NCBI RefSeq assembly: GCF_005217525.1
Contig: NZ_PNXQ01000016.1
Coordinates: 577,907 to 641,906, forward strand
Origin: Paenibacillus terrae
GTDB lineage: Bacteria; Bacillota; Bacilli; Paenibacillales; Paenibacillaceae
Direction: 5' to 3'
DNA length: 64,000 nucleotides
Below, piece by piece: positions 35,764-43,983 of the stretch (the first letter of the stretch is position 1; each line of letters starts with the position of its first letter). Both the position numbers and the translations under genes were made by a program. The notes under the pieces were generated by a model, which saw only the letters and a program-made list of their open reading frames with translations, searched no databases and was not told where the DNA came from.

Positions 35764-36848
35764 GGCGAGCCTCCGGCGTCTACGCCTGTATCAGCGGCTC
35801 CATTTGTTCCCGCTTTTGCAAGCTGGTCGGCGTTCCCCGATGAGCCTGCTGCAATCACCTTCTCTGCAAAGCTTCGGTTCACCAGTTGATCCAGCGCAAC
35901 CGGGCTTTTCAATTCACCCGCCGAAGCCATGACATCCTGCAAATTTTTCCATTCATTTTCATCAATTATTGGGTTCACAGCATAGGTGCCTTGTTCCTTG
36001 TAACGCTTGACACTACTGGTCAGAACCGCCAGATCTGTGTCCTTGAAATAGGGCATAATGGCTTCGGCAATCTGCTCAGGTGAATGCGTGGCAATCCACT
36101 TCTGTGCCTGGTATACAGCCTTCGTAAATTTTTGTACGATCTCGCCATTCTCGTTCAGATAGCTTTGTTTCGCCATATATACGGTATAGGGTAGCTCGCC
36201 GCTCTCCACACCAATGGAGGCCACTACCCGTCCCCGGCCTTCTTTTTCGAAAATAGACGCCTGTGGCTCGAATAACTGCACATAATCCCCTGTACCGGAA
36301 CCGAAAGCAGAGGCAACATTGGCAAAATCAATATTTTGAATCAGCTTCAAATCCTTGTGTGGGTCAATGCCGTGTTTGCGCAGTGCAAATTCCAACGACA
36401 TTTGTGGCATTCCGCCCTTTCTTTGACCAAGAAAATTTTGTCCCTTCAGCTTTTCCCAATCAAAGCTAGCCTGCGTTTGCCGGGCAAACAGAAAGGTTCC
36501 GTCCGTCTGCGTCAATTGGGCAAAATTAATGATGGGGTCCTCTGCCCCTTGCTGATACACATAAATAGATGTTTCCGCACCGATAAGTGCGATATCCGCC
36601 TGATTGGACAGCAACGCCGTCATCGTCTTGTCGCCACCGGGAATCGTCGCCAGTTGGACATTCAGCCCCTCCTGAGCAAACATCCCCTGGCTCAAGGCTA
36701 CATACTGTGGCGCATAAAAGACCGTTCGGGCTACTTCGCCCAGTCTAATCTCAATCGTCTGCTCCCCTTTGGGTGCGCACCCGCCGAGCAGCAGCAACCC
36801 GAGCACTGCCGCAGCCGCCACAGCTTTGAAACGAGCGCCGATATTCAT
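35760..36848 (-). CDS. ABC importer substrate-binding lipoprotein (NMT1/SsuA-like)
   Basis: 362 residues. Lipoprotein signal with lipobox LLLLGGC (about residue 24), then a type II periplasmic-binding fold: RTVFYAPQYVALSQGMFAQEG, QADIALIGAETS, GQRKGGMPQMS. The family binds sulfonates, nitrate or thiamine precursors; the ligand cannot be read from sequence. First gene of the operon. A MITE stands 35 bases upstream of the start. Confidence 0.85.
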   Translation of the reverse strand: MNIGARFKAVAAAAVLGLLLLGGCAPKGEQTIEIRLGEVARTVFYAPQYVALSQGMFAQEGLNVQLATIPGGDKTMTALLSNQADIALIGAETSIYVYQQGAEDPIINFAQLTQTDGTFLFARQTQASFDWEKLKGQNFLGQRKGGMPQMSLEFALRKHGIDPHKDLKLIQNIDFANVASAFGSGTGDYVQLFEPQASIFEKEGRGRVVASIGVESGELPYTVYMAKQSYLNENGEIVQKFTKAVYQAQKWIATHSPEQIAEAIMPYFKDTDLAVLTSSVKRYKEQGTYAVNPIIDENEWKNLQDVMASAGELKSPVALDQLVNRSFAEKVIAAGSSGNADQLAKAGTNGAADTGVDAGGSP

Positions 36849-36874
36849 CCCTGTTCCCTCCCCACCTTTTTTGC

Positions 36875-36880
36875 ATTATA
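36875..36880 (-). promoter_or_regulatory. Perfect -10 box next to the MITE
   Basis: TATAAT on the minus strand, 26 bases before the importer start codon and three bases from the MITE end at 36884. Any -35 box for it would have to lie inside the MITE, where only a poor match exists at 17 bases. A second candidate inside the MITE is TTGATT-N17-TATGAA. Confidence 0.4.
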
Positions 36881-36883
36881 GAC

Positions 36884-37003
36884 TGAATCAATTTCATAAT
36901 ACCCTCAGTAGCTTTAATCAAGAGTACATATAGATCAAAATGGTTTAGTTTGTCTATATGTAGTATACATTTCGTTGGCTTAATCATTTATGAAATGGAT
37001 TCA
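36884..37003. mobile_element. MITE-like repeat, copy 2 (complete)
   Basis: 120 bp, bounded by the inverted ends TGAATCAATTTCATAA and TTATGAAATGGATTCA (one mismatch). A second, inner inverted repeat TACATATAGA/TCTATATGTA is perfect in this copy and has one mismatch in copy 1. The two copies differ by one base over the 110 bases shared. No coding capacity. A target duplication longer than 2 bp is not evident. Confidence 0.85.
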
Positions 37004-37055
37004 ACTTCATATATTGTTATGCGGCTGCCTACTCAATGGTTAATCGCACACAAAA

Positions 37056-37083
37056 ACCCCACGTTCGCCCAGGAACGCGGGGT
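37056..37083 (-). terminator. Terminator of the M32 carboxypeptidase gene
   Basis: ACCCCACGTTC (37056-37066) pairs with GAACGCGGGGT (37073-37083), one wobble; TTTTTG follows on the minus strand. Confidence 0.85.
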
Positions 37084-37116
37084 AGATGCACAAATGATGA
37101 TGTTATAGCTTGTAAA

Positions 37117-38634
37117 TCACAGCTTGTATATGGAGGTATATTTTTCTTCCAGATAATCAGCCAGATAATCCGGGTTTAGATCCTCGCCCGTAATGGCTAC
37201 AATCAGCTCGGACGGCGTCCGGCTCTTGCCGTAACGGTAGATCCGTTCGATCAGCCATTGCTTGATCGGCTCCAACTCTCCAGCAGCAATCAGCTCATCC
37301 AGATTTGGCAGCTCCTTGCGCAGTGTCGCCAAAATTTGCGCTGCATACATATTGCCAAGCGAGTAAGAGGCAAAATAACCAAAATCACCACCGGACCAGT
37401 GAACGTCTTGAAGAACGCCAAGCCCGTCATTCGGCGGAAGAAGTCCCAGATATTCCTTATATTTTGCATTCCATACTTCTGGAAGGCGCTTCACATCCAG
37501 CTTTTCATTAAACAGCATTTTTTCAATTTCGTAGCGGATAATGATATGTAAATTATATGTCAGCTCATCCGCTTCAATACGAATCAGTGAATTTTCCACA
37601 CGATTAACGGCCAGGTAGAACTGTTCTGCTGTGACCTTTGCCAGACGGTCTGGAAAATGCTTTTGCAAGTCAGCATAATATCGATCCCAAAAAGCATGGC
37701 TGCGTCCAATCATATTTTCCCACAAGCGAGACTGGGATTCATGTATCCCCATGGAGGTTCCTTCAGAAAGCAGCGATCCTGCCAGCTCAGGCGCAATATT
37801 TTGCTCATACAGCGCATGACCGCCTTCATGCAATGAGCTGAAAATCGCGCTAGTCACATCATCTTGCAAATAATGTGTGGTTATGCGCACATCGCCCGGA
37901 TTTAATCCTGTCGCAAAAGGATGCACGCTCTCATCCAAACGACCTGCGTCGAAGTCATAACCCATCTGTTTCAAAATGAACAGGCCGAACTTCTCTTGCT
38001 GCTTCACATCAAACACACCGTCCAGAAAGCTCTTATCGGGCTGATTGGGTGAAGCCTGAATTTTAGACAACAGCGGCACAAGACGCTTTTTGAGACGATC
38101 AAACACAGCATCCAGCTTTTCAACCGTCATCCCCGGCTCATATTGATCCAAAAGCGTGTCGTATTCCGTATCCTTGACTCCCCAATAACCGATAAACTCA
38201 CGTTTCATCTCTACGATTTTAGACAAATAAGGCTCGAATTCGGCAAAATTGCTATGTTCCTTGGCATCCTCCCACTTGCTCTCCGCCTGAGCTGCGAGTA
38301 CGCTGTATTCCCGATAACGGTCAGCCGGAACCGAGCGGTTCAGCTCATAATTTTTGCGGCATTCCTCCACCAATCTGCGATCATTGTCCTCCAATTGCTC
38401 CAGTTTGTCTTCTGCGGTAAAAAATTGCAGCAATTGTCCCATTTCACCCGAAATAATCAGCTTGAACATCTCAGTGGACAACATACCCAACGTTTCCGAA
38501 CGAATATCAACGCCCTTGCGCGGAGCACCTGTTCGTAAGTCCCAGTGCATCAAGCCCACGGCCTCGCCATAACTTTTGATTTTGTGTGCTAGTTCTTTTA
38601 AAGCTGCCAATTGGTCCAACGTCTGTTGCGCCAT
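37117..38634 (-). CDS. M32-family metallocarboxypeptidase (carboxypeptidase Taq)
   Basis: About 505 residues, the family length. Zinc motif HEGGH in [13 protein letters not shown], with [10 protein letters not shown] (the downstream Glu ligand region) and the M32 [19 protein letters not shown] block. It trims C-terminal residues from peptides in the cytoplasm. ATG at 38634 ([12 protein letters not shown]) with AGAGGTGA is preferred over the longer frame to 38721. Confidence 0.92.
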   Translation of the reverse strand: MAQQTLDQLAALKELAHKIKSYGEAVGLMHWDLRTGAPRKGVDIRSETLGMLSTEMFKLIISGEMGQLLQFFTAEDKLEQLEDNDRRLVEECRKNYELNRSVPADRYREYSVLAAQAESKWEDAKEHSNFAEFEPYLSKIVEMKREFIGYWGVKDTEYDTLLDQYEPGMTVEKLDAVFDRLKKRLVPLLSKIQASPNQPDKSFLDGVFDVKQQEKFGLFILKQMGYDFDAGRLDESVHPFATGLNPGDVRITTHYLQDDVTSAIFSSLHEGGHALYEQNIAPELAGSLLSEGTSMGIHESQSRLWENMIGRSHAFWDRYYADLQKHFPDRLAKVTAEQFYLAVNRVENSLIRIEADELTYNLHIIIRYEIEKMLFNEKLDVKRLPEVWNAKYKEYLGLLPPNDGLGVLQDVHWSGGDFGYFASYSLGNMYAAQILATLRKELPNLDELIAAGELEPIKQWLIERIYRYGKSRTPSELIVAITGEDLNPDYLADYLEEKYTSIYKL

Positions 38635-38889
38635 AATCGAGGTCACCTCTTTATCTAAAATGGATAAAACTTTATACTTCTTATACTTGATGATACTTAT
38701 ATTAAAAAGTATAATCAACACACAACATTTGCGACAGCTCCTGAAGGCTTTGAAAAACTGTCAGATAGTACATATTTGTCAAGGGGTAAAACCTGATTTC
38801 TGGCCTGCTAAAACCTGGATTAGGCTTTTTCCATACTGGTCTGCTGCAAAAAATAGTTCAACATTAAATAGCATACGGAGGGAACAATC

Positions 38890-39453
38890 GTGGATCACAT
38901 CAAAGAGATTTTGGAATACAACCGCGTTTTCGTGGAAAACAAAGAATACGAAGCCTATCGTACAGGCAAGTTCCCCAATAAAAGGATGGTCATCATTACC
39001 TGTATGGATACGCGTCTGACTGAACTGCTGCCCAAAGCCATGAATCTGCGCAACGGCGATGTCAAAATTATTAAAAATGCGGGTGCGATTATCTCCCAGC
39101 CTTTTGGAAGCGTTATGCGTAGTGTGCTCGTTGCCCTGTATGAGCTGGAAGCGGATGAAGTGCTCGTCATAGGCCATTACGAATGCGGTATGGCCGCGCT
39201 GAATGCCGACCACATGGTCAATGAAATGCTGGAGCGCGGGATTTCACAAGAGGTACTGAGCACTCTGGAAAATTCAGGGATTAAACTAAACAAATGGCTG
39301 AAAGGTTTTGACAACATTGAGGAAGGGGTTAGAAGTACCGTAAAGCTTATTAAGAATCACCCCTTGCTCCCGCCTAATGCGCCTGTTCACGGTATGGTCA
39401 TCCATCCGGACACCGGGGAGCTAACGCTGGTTGTTGATGGAAATAAGCAGTGA
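38890..39453 (+). CDS. Beta-class carbonic anhydrase
   Basis: 187 residues. Zinc ligands: Cys in ITCMDTRL (with the Asp-Arg dyad) and His/Cys in GHYECGM. NAGAI is the adjoining loop. Interconverts CO2 and bicarbonate in the cytoplasm. Start is GTG at 38890 with GGAGGG. Own terminator downstream. Confidence 0.88.
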   Translation: MDHIKEILEYNRVFVENKEYEAYRTGKFPNKRMVIITCMDTRLTELLPKAMNLRNGDVKIIKNAGAIISQPFGSVMRSVLVALYELEADEVLVIGHYECGMAALNADHMVNEMLERGISQEVLSTLENSGIKLNKWLKGFDNIEEGVRSTVKLIKNHPLLPPNAPVHGMVIHPDTGELTLVVDGNKQ

Positions 39454-39476
39454 AAATCCTATAATTAACATTAAAA

Positions 39477-39524
39477 AGGGTATTTTTAGGACGTACTTTA
39501 CGACCTAAAAATACCCTCTTTTTT
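39477..39524 (+). terminator. Terminator of the carbonic anhydrase gene
   Basis: AGGGTATTTTTAGG (39477-39490) pairs perfectly with CCTAAAAATACCCT (39504-39517), then CTTTTTT. Confidence 0.9.
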
Positions 39525-39598
39525 ATGAAAATAAGCACATATGAGTGTATGATGATCCGAGTTAATTTTGGCTAACCTGTGAACGACCTATCTGAAAG

Positions 39599-39628
39599 TT
39601 GTCAAACCATACAGTTTCAGTGTACACT
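39599..39628 (+). promoter_or_regulatory. Candidate promoter of the PadR gene
   Basis: TTGTCA (39599-39604), 18-base spacer, TACACT (39623-39628), about 75 bases before the start codon. Confidence 0.4.
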
Positions 39629-39702
39629 TTTCATGAAGCGGCAGAACACCTGCCGTAGAGCCGTTATAACCGTTACTAAGATGGATGAAGGAGATAAAAT
39701 CT

Positions 39703-40269
39703 ATGAATTTACTATCGTATGGTCTGTTGGGCCTTCTCGCCAGAGAAGAATCCTCCGGCTATGATCTGATGCTGCGTATCCAGCCTTTTTGGCAGGCTAA
39801 GCACAGTCAGATCTATCCACTGCTAGCGCGTATGGAAAGCAAGGAATTGCTTGCTTCCCGCTGGATTCAGCAGTCCGACAAACCTGATAAAAAAATGTAT
39901 ACCATTACAGACAAGGGAATTCATATGCTTCAGCAATGGTCCCAGGAATCACTGGCCGCTCCGGTCACACGGGACGAATTAAGCCTGCGGCTGTTCTGTC
40001 TCTGGCTGACGGACAAAAGCAGTGCCAACCGTATGCTGGAGGAACGCAAACGTCATTTCATCCAGCGAATACGGCACCTTGAGGATATTCTGAACGACAT
40101 TCCCGACGAGGATCTGCATTTTGGCAGCAAAAACTTCGGCGATTACATTCTCGTGCAAAAAGGGCTTATGAATGCCAAAGCGGGTCTGGAGTGGTGCCAA
40201 ATGGTACTCCGTATGTTGCTTGCCGGAGATGTAAGAGCGGACACTAATCCATTTTCACTTAAACCATAA
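39703..40269 (+). CDS. PadR-family transcriptional regulator
   Basis: 188 residues. PadR winged helix: YGLLGLLAREESSGYDLML, HSQIYPLLARMESKELL, KMYTITDKG. A C-terminal helical dimerisation domain follows (Vir_act_alpha_C type). ATG 39703 with GAAGGAG upstream is chosen over 39685. It may control the envelope genes that follow, but phenolic acid or efflux genes, usual PadR targets, are not adjacent. Confidence 0.88.
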   Translation: MNLLSYGLLGLLAREESSGYDLMLRIQPFWQAKHSQIYPLLARMESKELLASRWIQQSDKPDKKMYTITDKGIHMLQQWSQESLAAPVTRDELSLRLFCLWLTDKSSANRMLEERKRHFIQRIRHLEDILNDIPDEDLHFGSKNFGDYILVQKGLMNAKAGLEWCQMVLRMLLAGDVRADTNPFSLKP

Positions 40270-40425
40270 GACTGAATGCTTTAGTCCAATCATGCATAGG
40301 CTTTATATATCAATAAAATTTGAATGTTTTAAATTTTTTGAAACCCTTTTCTATCCGTTTCGTATTACTGGTAAGCGGCTGTTTGACCTATATCAAACCA
40401 ACATACCAAGGGGGATTATATTTAC

Positions 40426-40881
40426 ATGAAAAAAACATTTACTTTGAAAAATATGATGATGCTGATGATGGCCTTTACCCTGCTGATTGTTATGGTCGCA
40501 CCATCTACAGCCGACGCGAGGCGAGGCGGCGGATTTAAATCCGGGCCAAAAACGTACCAATCTACACCGAGCAAGGCCACTAACAACAACGGAGTCAATA
40601 AGTCTGATAGCGGAACCAAATCCAGTGCAACTGCCGGTAATGCAAGCAGAACGGGTGGATTTCTTGGCGGTGGCGGCGGATTCCTGAAAGGCATGATGCT
40701 GGGTGGTTTGGCAGGTATGCTCTTCGGCGGACTGTTTGGCAACATGGGCGCACTGGGCAGCTTGCTTGGCCTTGCGGTCAACATTCTCGCTATATACGTC
40801 CTGATCATGGTCGGAGTAGGTATCTACCGTGCTATTAAAAATCGTCGCAGACCTGATGATTCCCGTGGAGGACGTTACTAA
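40426..40881 (+). CDS. Small exported/membrane protein, glycine-rich
   Basis: 151 residues: signal-like start (MMMLMMAFTLLIVMVAPSTA, then DA), a basic, Ser/Thr/Asn-rich middle (about 30-80), a glycine-rich hydrophobic stretch GGGGGFLKGMMLGGLAGMLF, a second membrane helix and a basic tail. Resembles the small Tim44-like/predicted membrane proteins of Bacillales, function unknown. Precedes the DUF2653 gene by three bases. Confidence 0.65.
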   Translation: MKKTFTLKNMMMLMMAFTLLIVMVAPSTADARRGGGFKSGPKTYQSTPSKATNNNGVNKSDSGTKSSATAGNASRTGGFLGGGGGFLKGMMLGGLAGMLFGGLFGNMGALGSLLGLAVNILAIYVLIMVGVGIYRAIKNRRRPDDSRGGRY

Positions 40882-40884
40882 GTT

Positions 40885-41163
40885 ATGATTTTAAGTATGG
40901 ATGAAATTGTAAACGCCATCTGTCTGCATATGGCTGAACGCAAAGGCGTCCAGCCCACTGATGTGACAGTAGAATTAAGCTGGGAAGAGGATACAGGATA
41001 CTCAGCAGAAGTCCATGTACAGGGTCGCAGCCAGTATCTGGTGGAAGCCAACATGATCGAGGCCATCTTGAGATACCTGCATTCCGAGTACAATATCCGT
41101 GCCTATCGCGAGCAGGTCAGACTGGATCTGGACGAAGAAATTACAGCCATTGTCCAGAACTAA
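40885..41163 (+). CDS. DUF2653 (YxcD-like) protein
   Basis: 92 residues: MDEIVNAICLHMAERKGVQP, VELSWEEDTGYSAEV, YNIRAYREQVRLDLDEEITA, matching the DUF2653 family. Cytoplasmic, function unknown. Co-transcribed with the upstream membrane protein. B. subtilis has an analogous pair, as far as I recall. Confidence 0.75.
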   Translation: MILSMDEIVNAICLHMAERKGVQPTDVTVELSWEEDTGYSAEVHVQGRSQYLVEANMIEAILRYLHSEYNIRAYREQVRLDLDEEITAIVQN

Positions 41164-41211
41164 CTCTGCATTTCGCATAGATTAGTCGTGCTAAGCACGC
41201 TATACAACATC

Positions 41212-41252
41212 AGAACCGACCTTTGCTTGATGCAAGGGTCGGTTCTTTTTTT
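41212..41252 (+). terminator. Terminator after the DUF2653 gene
   Basis: AGAACCGACC (41212-41221) pairs with GGTCGGTTCT (41237-41246), then a T run. Confidence 0.9.
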
Positions 41253-41362
41253 GACACCGTTTTTTGTTATAGCTTCTTCGAAATGTGGAAATATAGTGTG
41301 AAGTACGTAGCTCCAGTAAGGCCCAGCCACATCCTTATTTATTGATCAGGCACTTAATGCGG

Positions 41363-41391
41363 TTGACACTTTAATTTAATTATTATATATT
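41363..41391 (+). promoter_or_regulatory. Promoter of the TetR gene
   Basis: TTGACA (41363-41368), 17-base spacer, TATATT (41386-41391). The operator-like repeat begins two bases after the -10 box. Confidence 0.65.
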
Positions 41392-41393
41392 TC

Positions 41394-41415
41394 ATTCAAC
41401 GGACGGTTAATGAAT
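41394..41415 (+). promoter_or_regulatory. Candidate TetR operator, site 1
   Basis: The 22 bases share ATTCAAC-N3-CGGTTAATGAA with 42097-42118, with imperfect dyad symmetry (ATTCA ... TGAAT). It overlaps the expected transcription start of the TetR gene, ideal for repression. Confidence 0.65.
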
Positions 41416-41425
41416 ATGAAAGAAG

Positions 41426-42067
41426 ATGATGTATGTAGTGCATACTCCAAAAAACTCTCGACAGATCCAAGCTGCAGAAACACGTCGAAAAATTCTGCAA
41501 CAAGCTAAAATACTGTTTTTTAGGGAAGGCTATCATAAAACTACAGTAAGAAGCATTCATAGAGCATTAAATATGGCAGATGGCATTTTGTATCATTATT
41601 TTCCTGGTGGGAAAAGAGAATTGCTGACTGTTCTTATTCAAGAAGGATTCGAAGAACAACTAGGAAAACTTAATTCATCTAATTCAGATTTAGAATCCCT
41701 TCCATTAAAGGAAGCATTGAAAAAGATATATGAATTGGGAAATGAATTGTTTACGGGGGACATAGAACTCATGCGTATTTTGTTCAGAGAAAGTGATGTG
41801 ATGGAGCTTTCTGAAACCATTCACCTTTCAAATTTACTTCATGAGCGGCTCCAATGGTTCGCAGGCTTTTTGCAGAGAAGATATGAAAAAGGCGAAGTAC
41901 GTAAAATGAACTTTGAAATTGCAGCTAAACAGTTCATGTCTATGAGTATACAGGATATTGTAAGCAAATTGATCAATATTGAATTATTAAGCGACCTTTC
42001 CAGAGATATTACCAGGGAACAAATTATTGATCATATGCTCGATTTATGGAACCCCTTGACATCATAA
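41426..42067 (+). CDS. TetR-family transcriptional regulator
   Basis: 213 residues. Helix-turn-helix: ETRRKILQQAKILFFREGYH, KTTVRSIHRALNMADGILYHYF. The ligand-binding domain is divergent. Ribosome binding site is weak (GAAAGAAG). Flanked by two copies of one operator-like motif, one before itself and one before the lactonase gene, so it probably represses both. Confidence 0.88.
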   Translation: MMYVVHTPKNSRQIQAAETRRKILQQAKILFFREGYHKTTVRSIHRALNMADGILYHYFPGGKRELLTVLIQEGFEEQLGKLNSSNSDLESLPLKEALKKIYELGNELFTGDIELMRILFRESDVMELSETIHLSNLLHERLQWFAGFLQRRYEKGEVRKMNFEIAAKQFMSMSIQDIVSKLINIELLSDLSRDITREQIIDHMLDLWNPLTS

Positions 42068-42096
42068 TCGTGTCAAGGGATTTAATAGGAAATTAA

Positions 42097-42118
42097 ATTC
42101 AACAACCGGTTAATGAAA
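42097..42118 (+). promoter_or_regulatory. Candidate TetR operator, site 2
   Basis: ATTCAACAACCGGTTAATGA and two more bases; matches site 1 except for the central three bases and the last base. It lies 34 bases before the lactonase start. Confidence 0.65.
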
Positions 42119-42151
42119 TTTAAATTGCTGACGAAAGCTGAGGTTATTATA

Positions 42152-42972
42152 ATGTCTGAAACGATTAAAATTCATGTACTGCACTGCGGCCAAGTTCAAA
42201 CCGACATGGCTCTGCCATTTAACCAAAACACACTCAACCCTATTGCTTTTACAGGGATTTTCAGGTCAAAAAAATATCAGAATAAGCTGCCTGTTTCCGC
42301 TTATTTAATCGAACATCCTAAGGGCCTCGTATTAATTGATACCGGTTGGCACACCGATGTACGTAAAGATCAGCGCAAATACATGGGTAGAATTCACTAC
42401 CAAATTAATAAAGCTATTCTTCCAGAAGGTCAGGCAATTGATGAACAACTTCAGAATTTGGGTGTGAAAATAAAGAATTTAGATTATGTCATTTTAAGCC
42501 ATCTCGATATTGATCATGCGAGCGGTATTAAACTGGTAAGCAAAGCTAAGAATATTTTGACTAGTGACATTGAATGGGAAGCCGCGCCCAAAAGCAAACA
42601 TCGCTACTTACAACATATGTGGGAAGGAGTCCCGATCAGGACCTTCTCTTTTAAACCATCAGAATATGGTCCACAACAATGTCATTTGACTTATTTGGTG
42701 ATGAATCTTTAATTTTTGTGCACACTCCTGGTCATTCCCATGGTTTGTCAGCTACTATTGTAAAAAATAACGGGAAATTTGTTCTCTTAACTAGCGATAC
42801 AGGATATGCAAAAAAGTCTTGGGAGGAAATGATTCTTCAGGGTGTACTTGTTAATAAACAACAGGCCATTGAATCGTTGAAGTGGGTCAAACATATGAGT
42901 AATGAACCTAACTGTATAGAAGTGATCGCTAATCATGACCCAGACATTAAGCCGCATACGATTGTGTTATGA
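42152..42972 (+). pseudogene. Metallo-beta-lactamase-fold lactonase-like hydrolase, frameshifted
   Basis: The first frame carries the metal site SHLDIDHASG (HxDxDH) after LVLIDTGWHTD; it resembles N-acyl homoserine lactonases (AiiA/AttM group). At about 42675-42682 it shifts into TYLVMNL* . The other frame, from ATG 42679, continues SFDLFGDESLIFVHTPGHSH with the third metal His, the bridging Asp in LLTSDTGY, and the last His in VIANHDPD, to a stop at 42972. One added base before TGTCATTTGAC joins them into a normal enzyme of about 273 residues. Start ATG 42152 has GAGG. Regulated, by inference, by the upstream TetR protein. Confidence 0.7.
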
Positions 42973-43003
42973 TGAGTCATATCTTTGGGGGGCGTTAAGC
43001 AAA

Positions 43004-43060
43004 AGCCCATCCCGATGCCAATTGGAAATAAATCAACTGCCAAGCAATCGGTGATGGGCT
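43004..43060 (+). terminator. Terminator after the lactonase gene
   Basis: AGCCCATC (43004-43011) pairs with GATGGGCT (43053-43060), with a partly paired loop (CGAT/ATCG). Confidence 0.6.
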
Positions 43061-43128
43061 CATTTGCATTAGTCAAATCGGTATACCACACTACAGTATT
43101 TTAGCTACCATTAGAAGTTTGAATTCAT

Positions 43129-43983
43129 CTACCTTTGCGGCACCCTTTCGAGCAAGCCGCGACCGTACATTTCCCGAAACGGTTGCTCCTCCATATGAAT
43201 GTACCCGATATAACAGCCGCATTCCTTCATACGGCACGGCCGCTTGGCACTTAGTCCTTCAAGGCCATCTCTGTACAAGTGACCAAGTACTCGTCGATCC
43301 TGGTAGCAATGTTTTACACGTCCGTCACCCTGTATGTAAAATACATCCTCTCCAGCGCGACACGCCCGCCCCTGACTACTGTAATCCTGCAAATTCCATT
43401 GGAAATAGGGATCTATAGACGTTAATTCAGCAATCTCGGCATCGGTATAATAATGTGGTCGATCCTTGTAAGCGTTGACCCACAAATAAACATCCTTCGG
43501 AAGCTGTGATCGCAAGGAATGAATAGCGGGAAAAGCCTGTCTCAGTCCCACGGTGCCGACACTGTAGGAAATACCAAGTTCATATAGCTTCATACCTTGA
43601 GATATAAAAGCCGTCTCCTTCGTCTCTCCCGGATGATACGTCGCCCACAGCGCAGCCGTCCTCGGATTCAGTTCCCTGGCCCAATCCAGCTTAGCGGACA
43701 GGTTCGTCTGTACAGCCACTTTATCCACATGCGCCATATGGGAAAACTCAATCATGGTCTTGCGGTACCAGGAATGAATGAGAGCTTCTCCATACGGATT
43801 GAAAAATATGGATAGTCGATGCCCCAAAGTTCCCTGTTCCCGTACCCAATCGGCAAAACGCTCCAGTTGCGCCCGATCCTTGTTCAATGTTTCACGGCTA
43901 TCCACGTTTTTGCTGAACGGGCAGTAAGGGCAAGCATAGTTGCACGAAGTCAACGAGCCACGATAATATAGGGTTGCTCTCAT
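43129..43983 (-). CDS. STM4011-family radical SAM protein
   Basis: 284 residues. Cluster motif CNYACPYC (CxxxCxxC) near residue 14 binds the SAM-cleaving 4Fe-4S cluster. The C-terminus has further cysteines (HCYQDR, then PCRMKECGCYIG), as in enzymes with a second, auxiliary cluster. Family known by position in the STM4011-STM4015 set of Salmonella; reaction unknown. Last gene of the five-gene operon; overlaps the preceding gene by four bases. Confidence 0.8.
   Translation of the reverse strand: MRATLYYRGSLTSCNYACPYCPFSKNVDSRETLNKDRAQLERFADWVREQGTLGHRLSIFFNPYGEALIHSWYRKTMIEFSHMAHVDKVAVQTNLSAKLDWARELNPRTAALWATYHPGETKETAFISQGMKLYELGISYSVGTVGLRQAFPAIHSLRSQLPKDVYLWVNAYKDRPHYYTDAEIAELTSIDPYFQWNLQDYSSQGRACRAGEDVFYIQGDGRVKHCYQDRRVLGHLYRDGLEGLSAKRPCRMKECGCYIGYIHMEEQPFREMYGRGLLERVPQR

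Noticed and set aside
36751-36987. 78-codon minus-strand frame through the MITE into the importer gene
   Set aside because: It overlaps the lipoprotein signal in another frame and has no supporting features.
40422-40808. Proline-rich 128-codon minus-strand frame
   Set aside because: Antisense of the glycine-rich membrane protein, whose codons give proline runs on the other strand.
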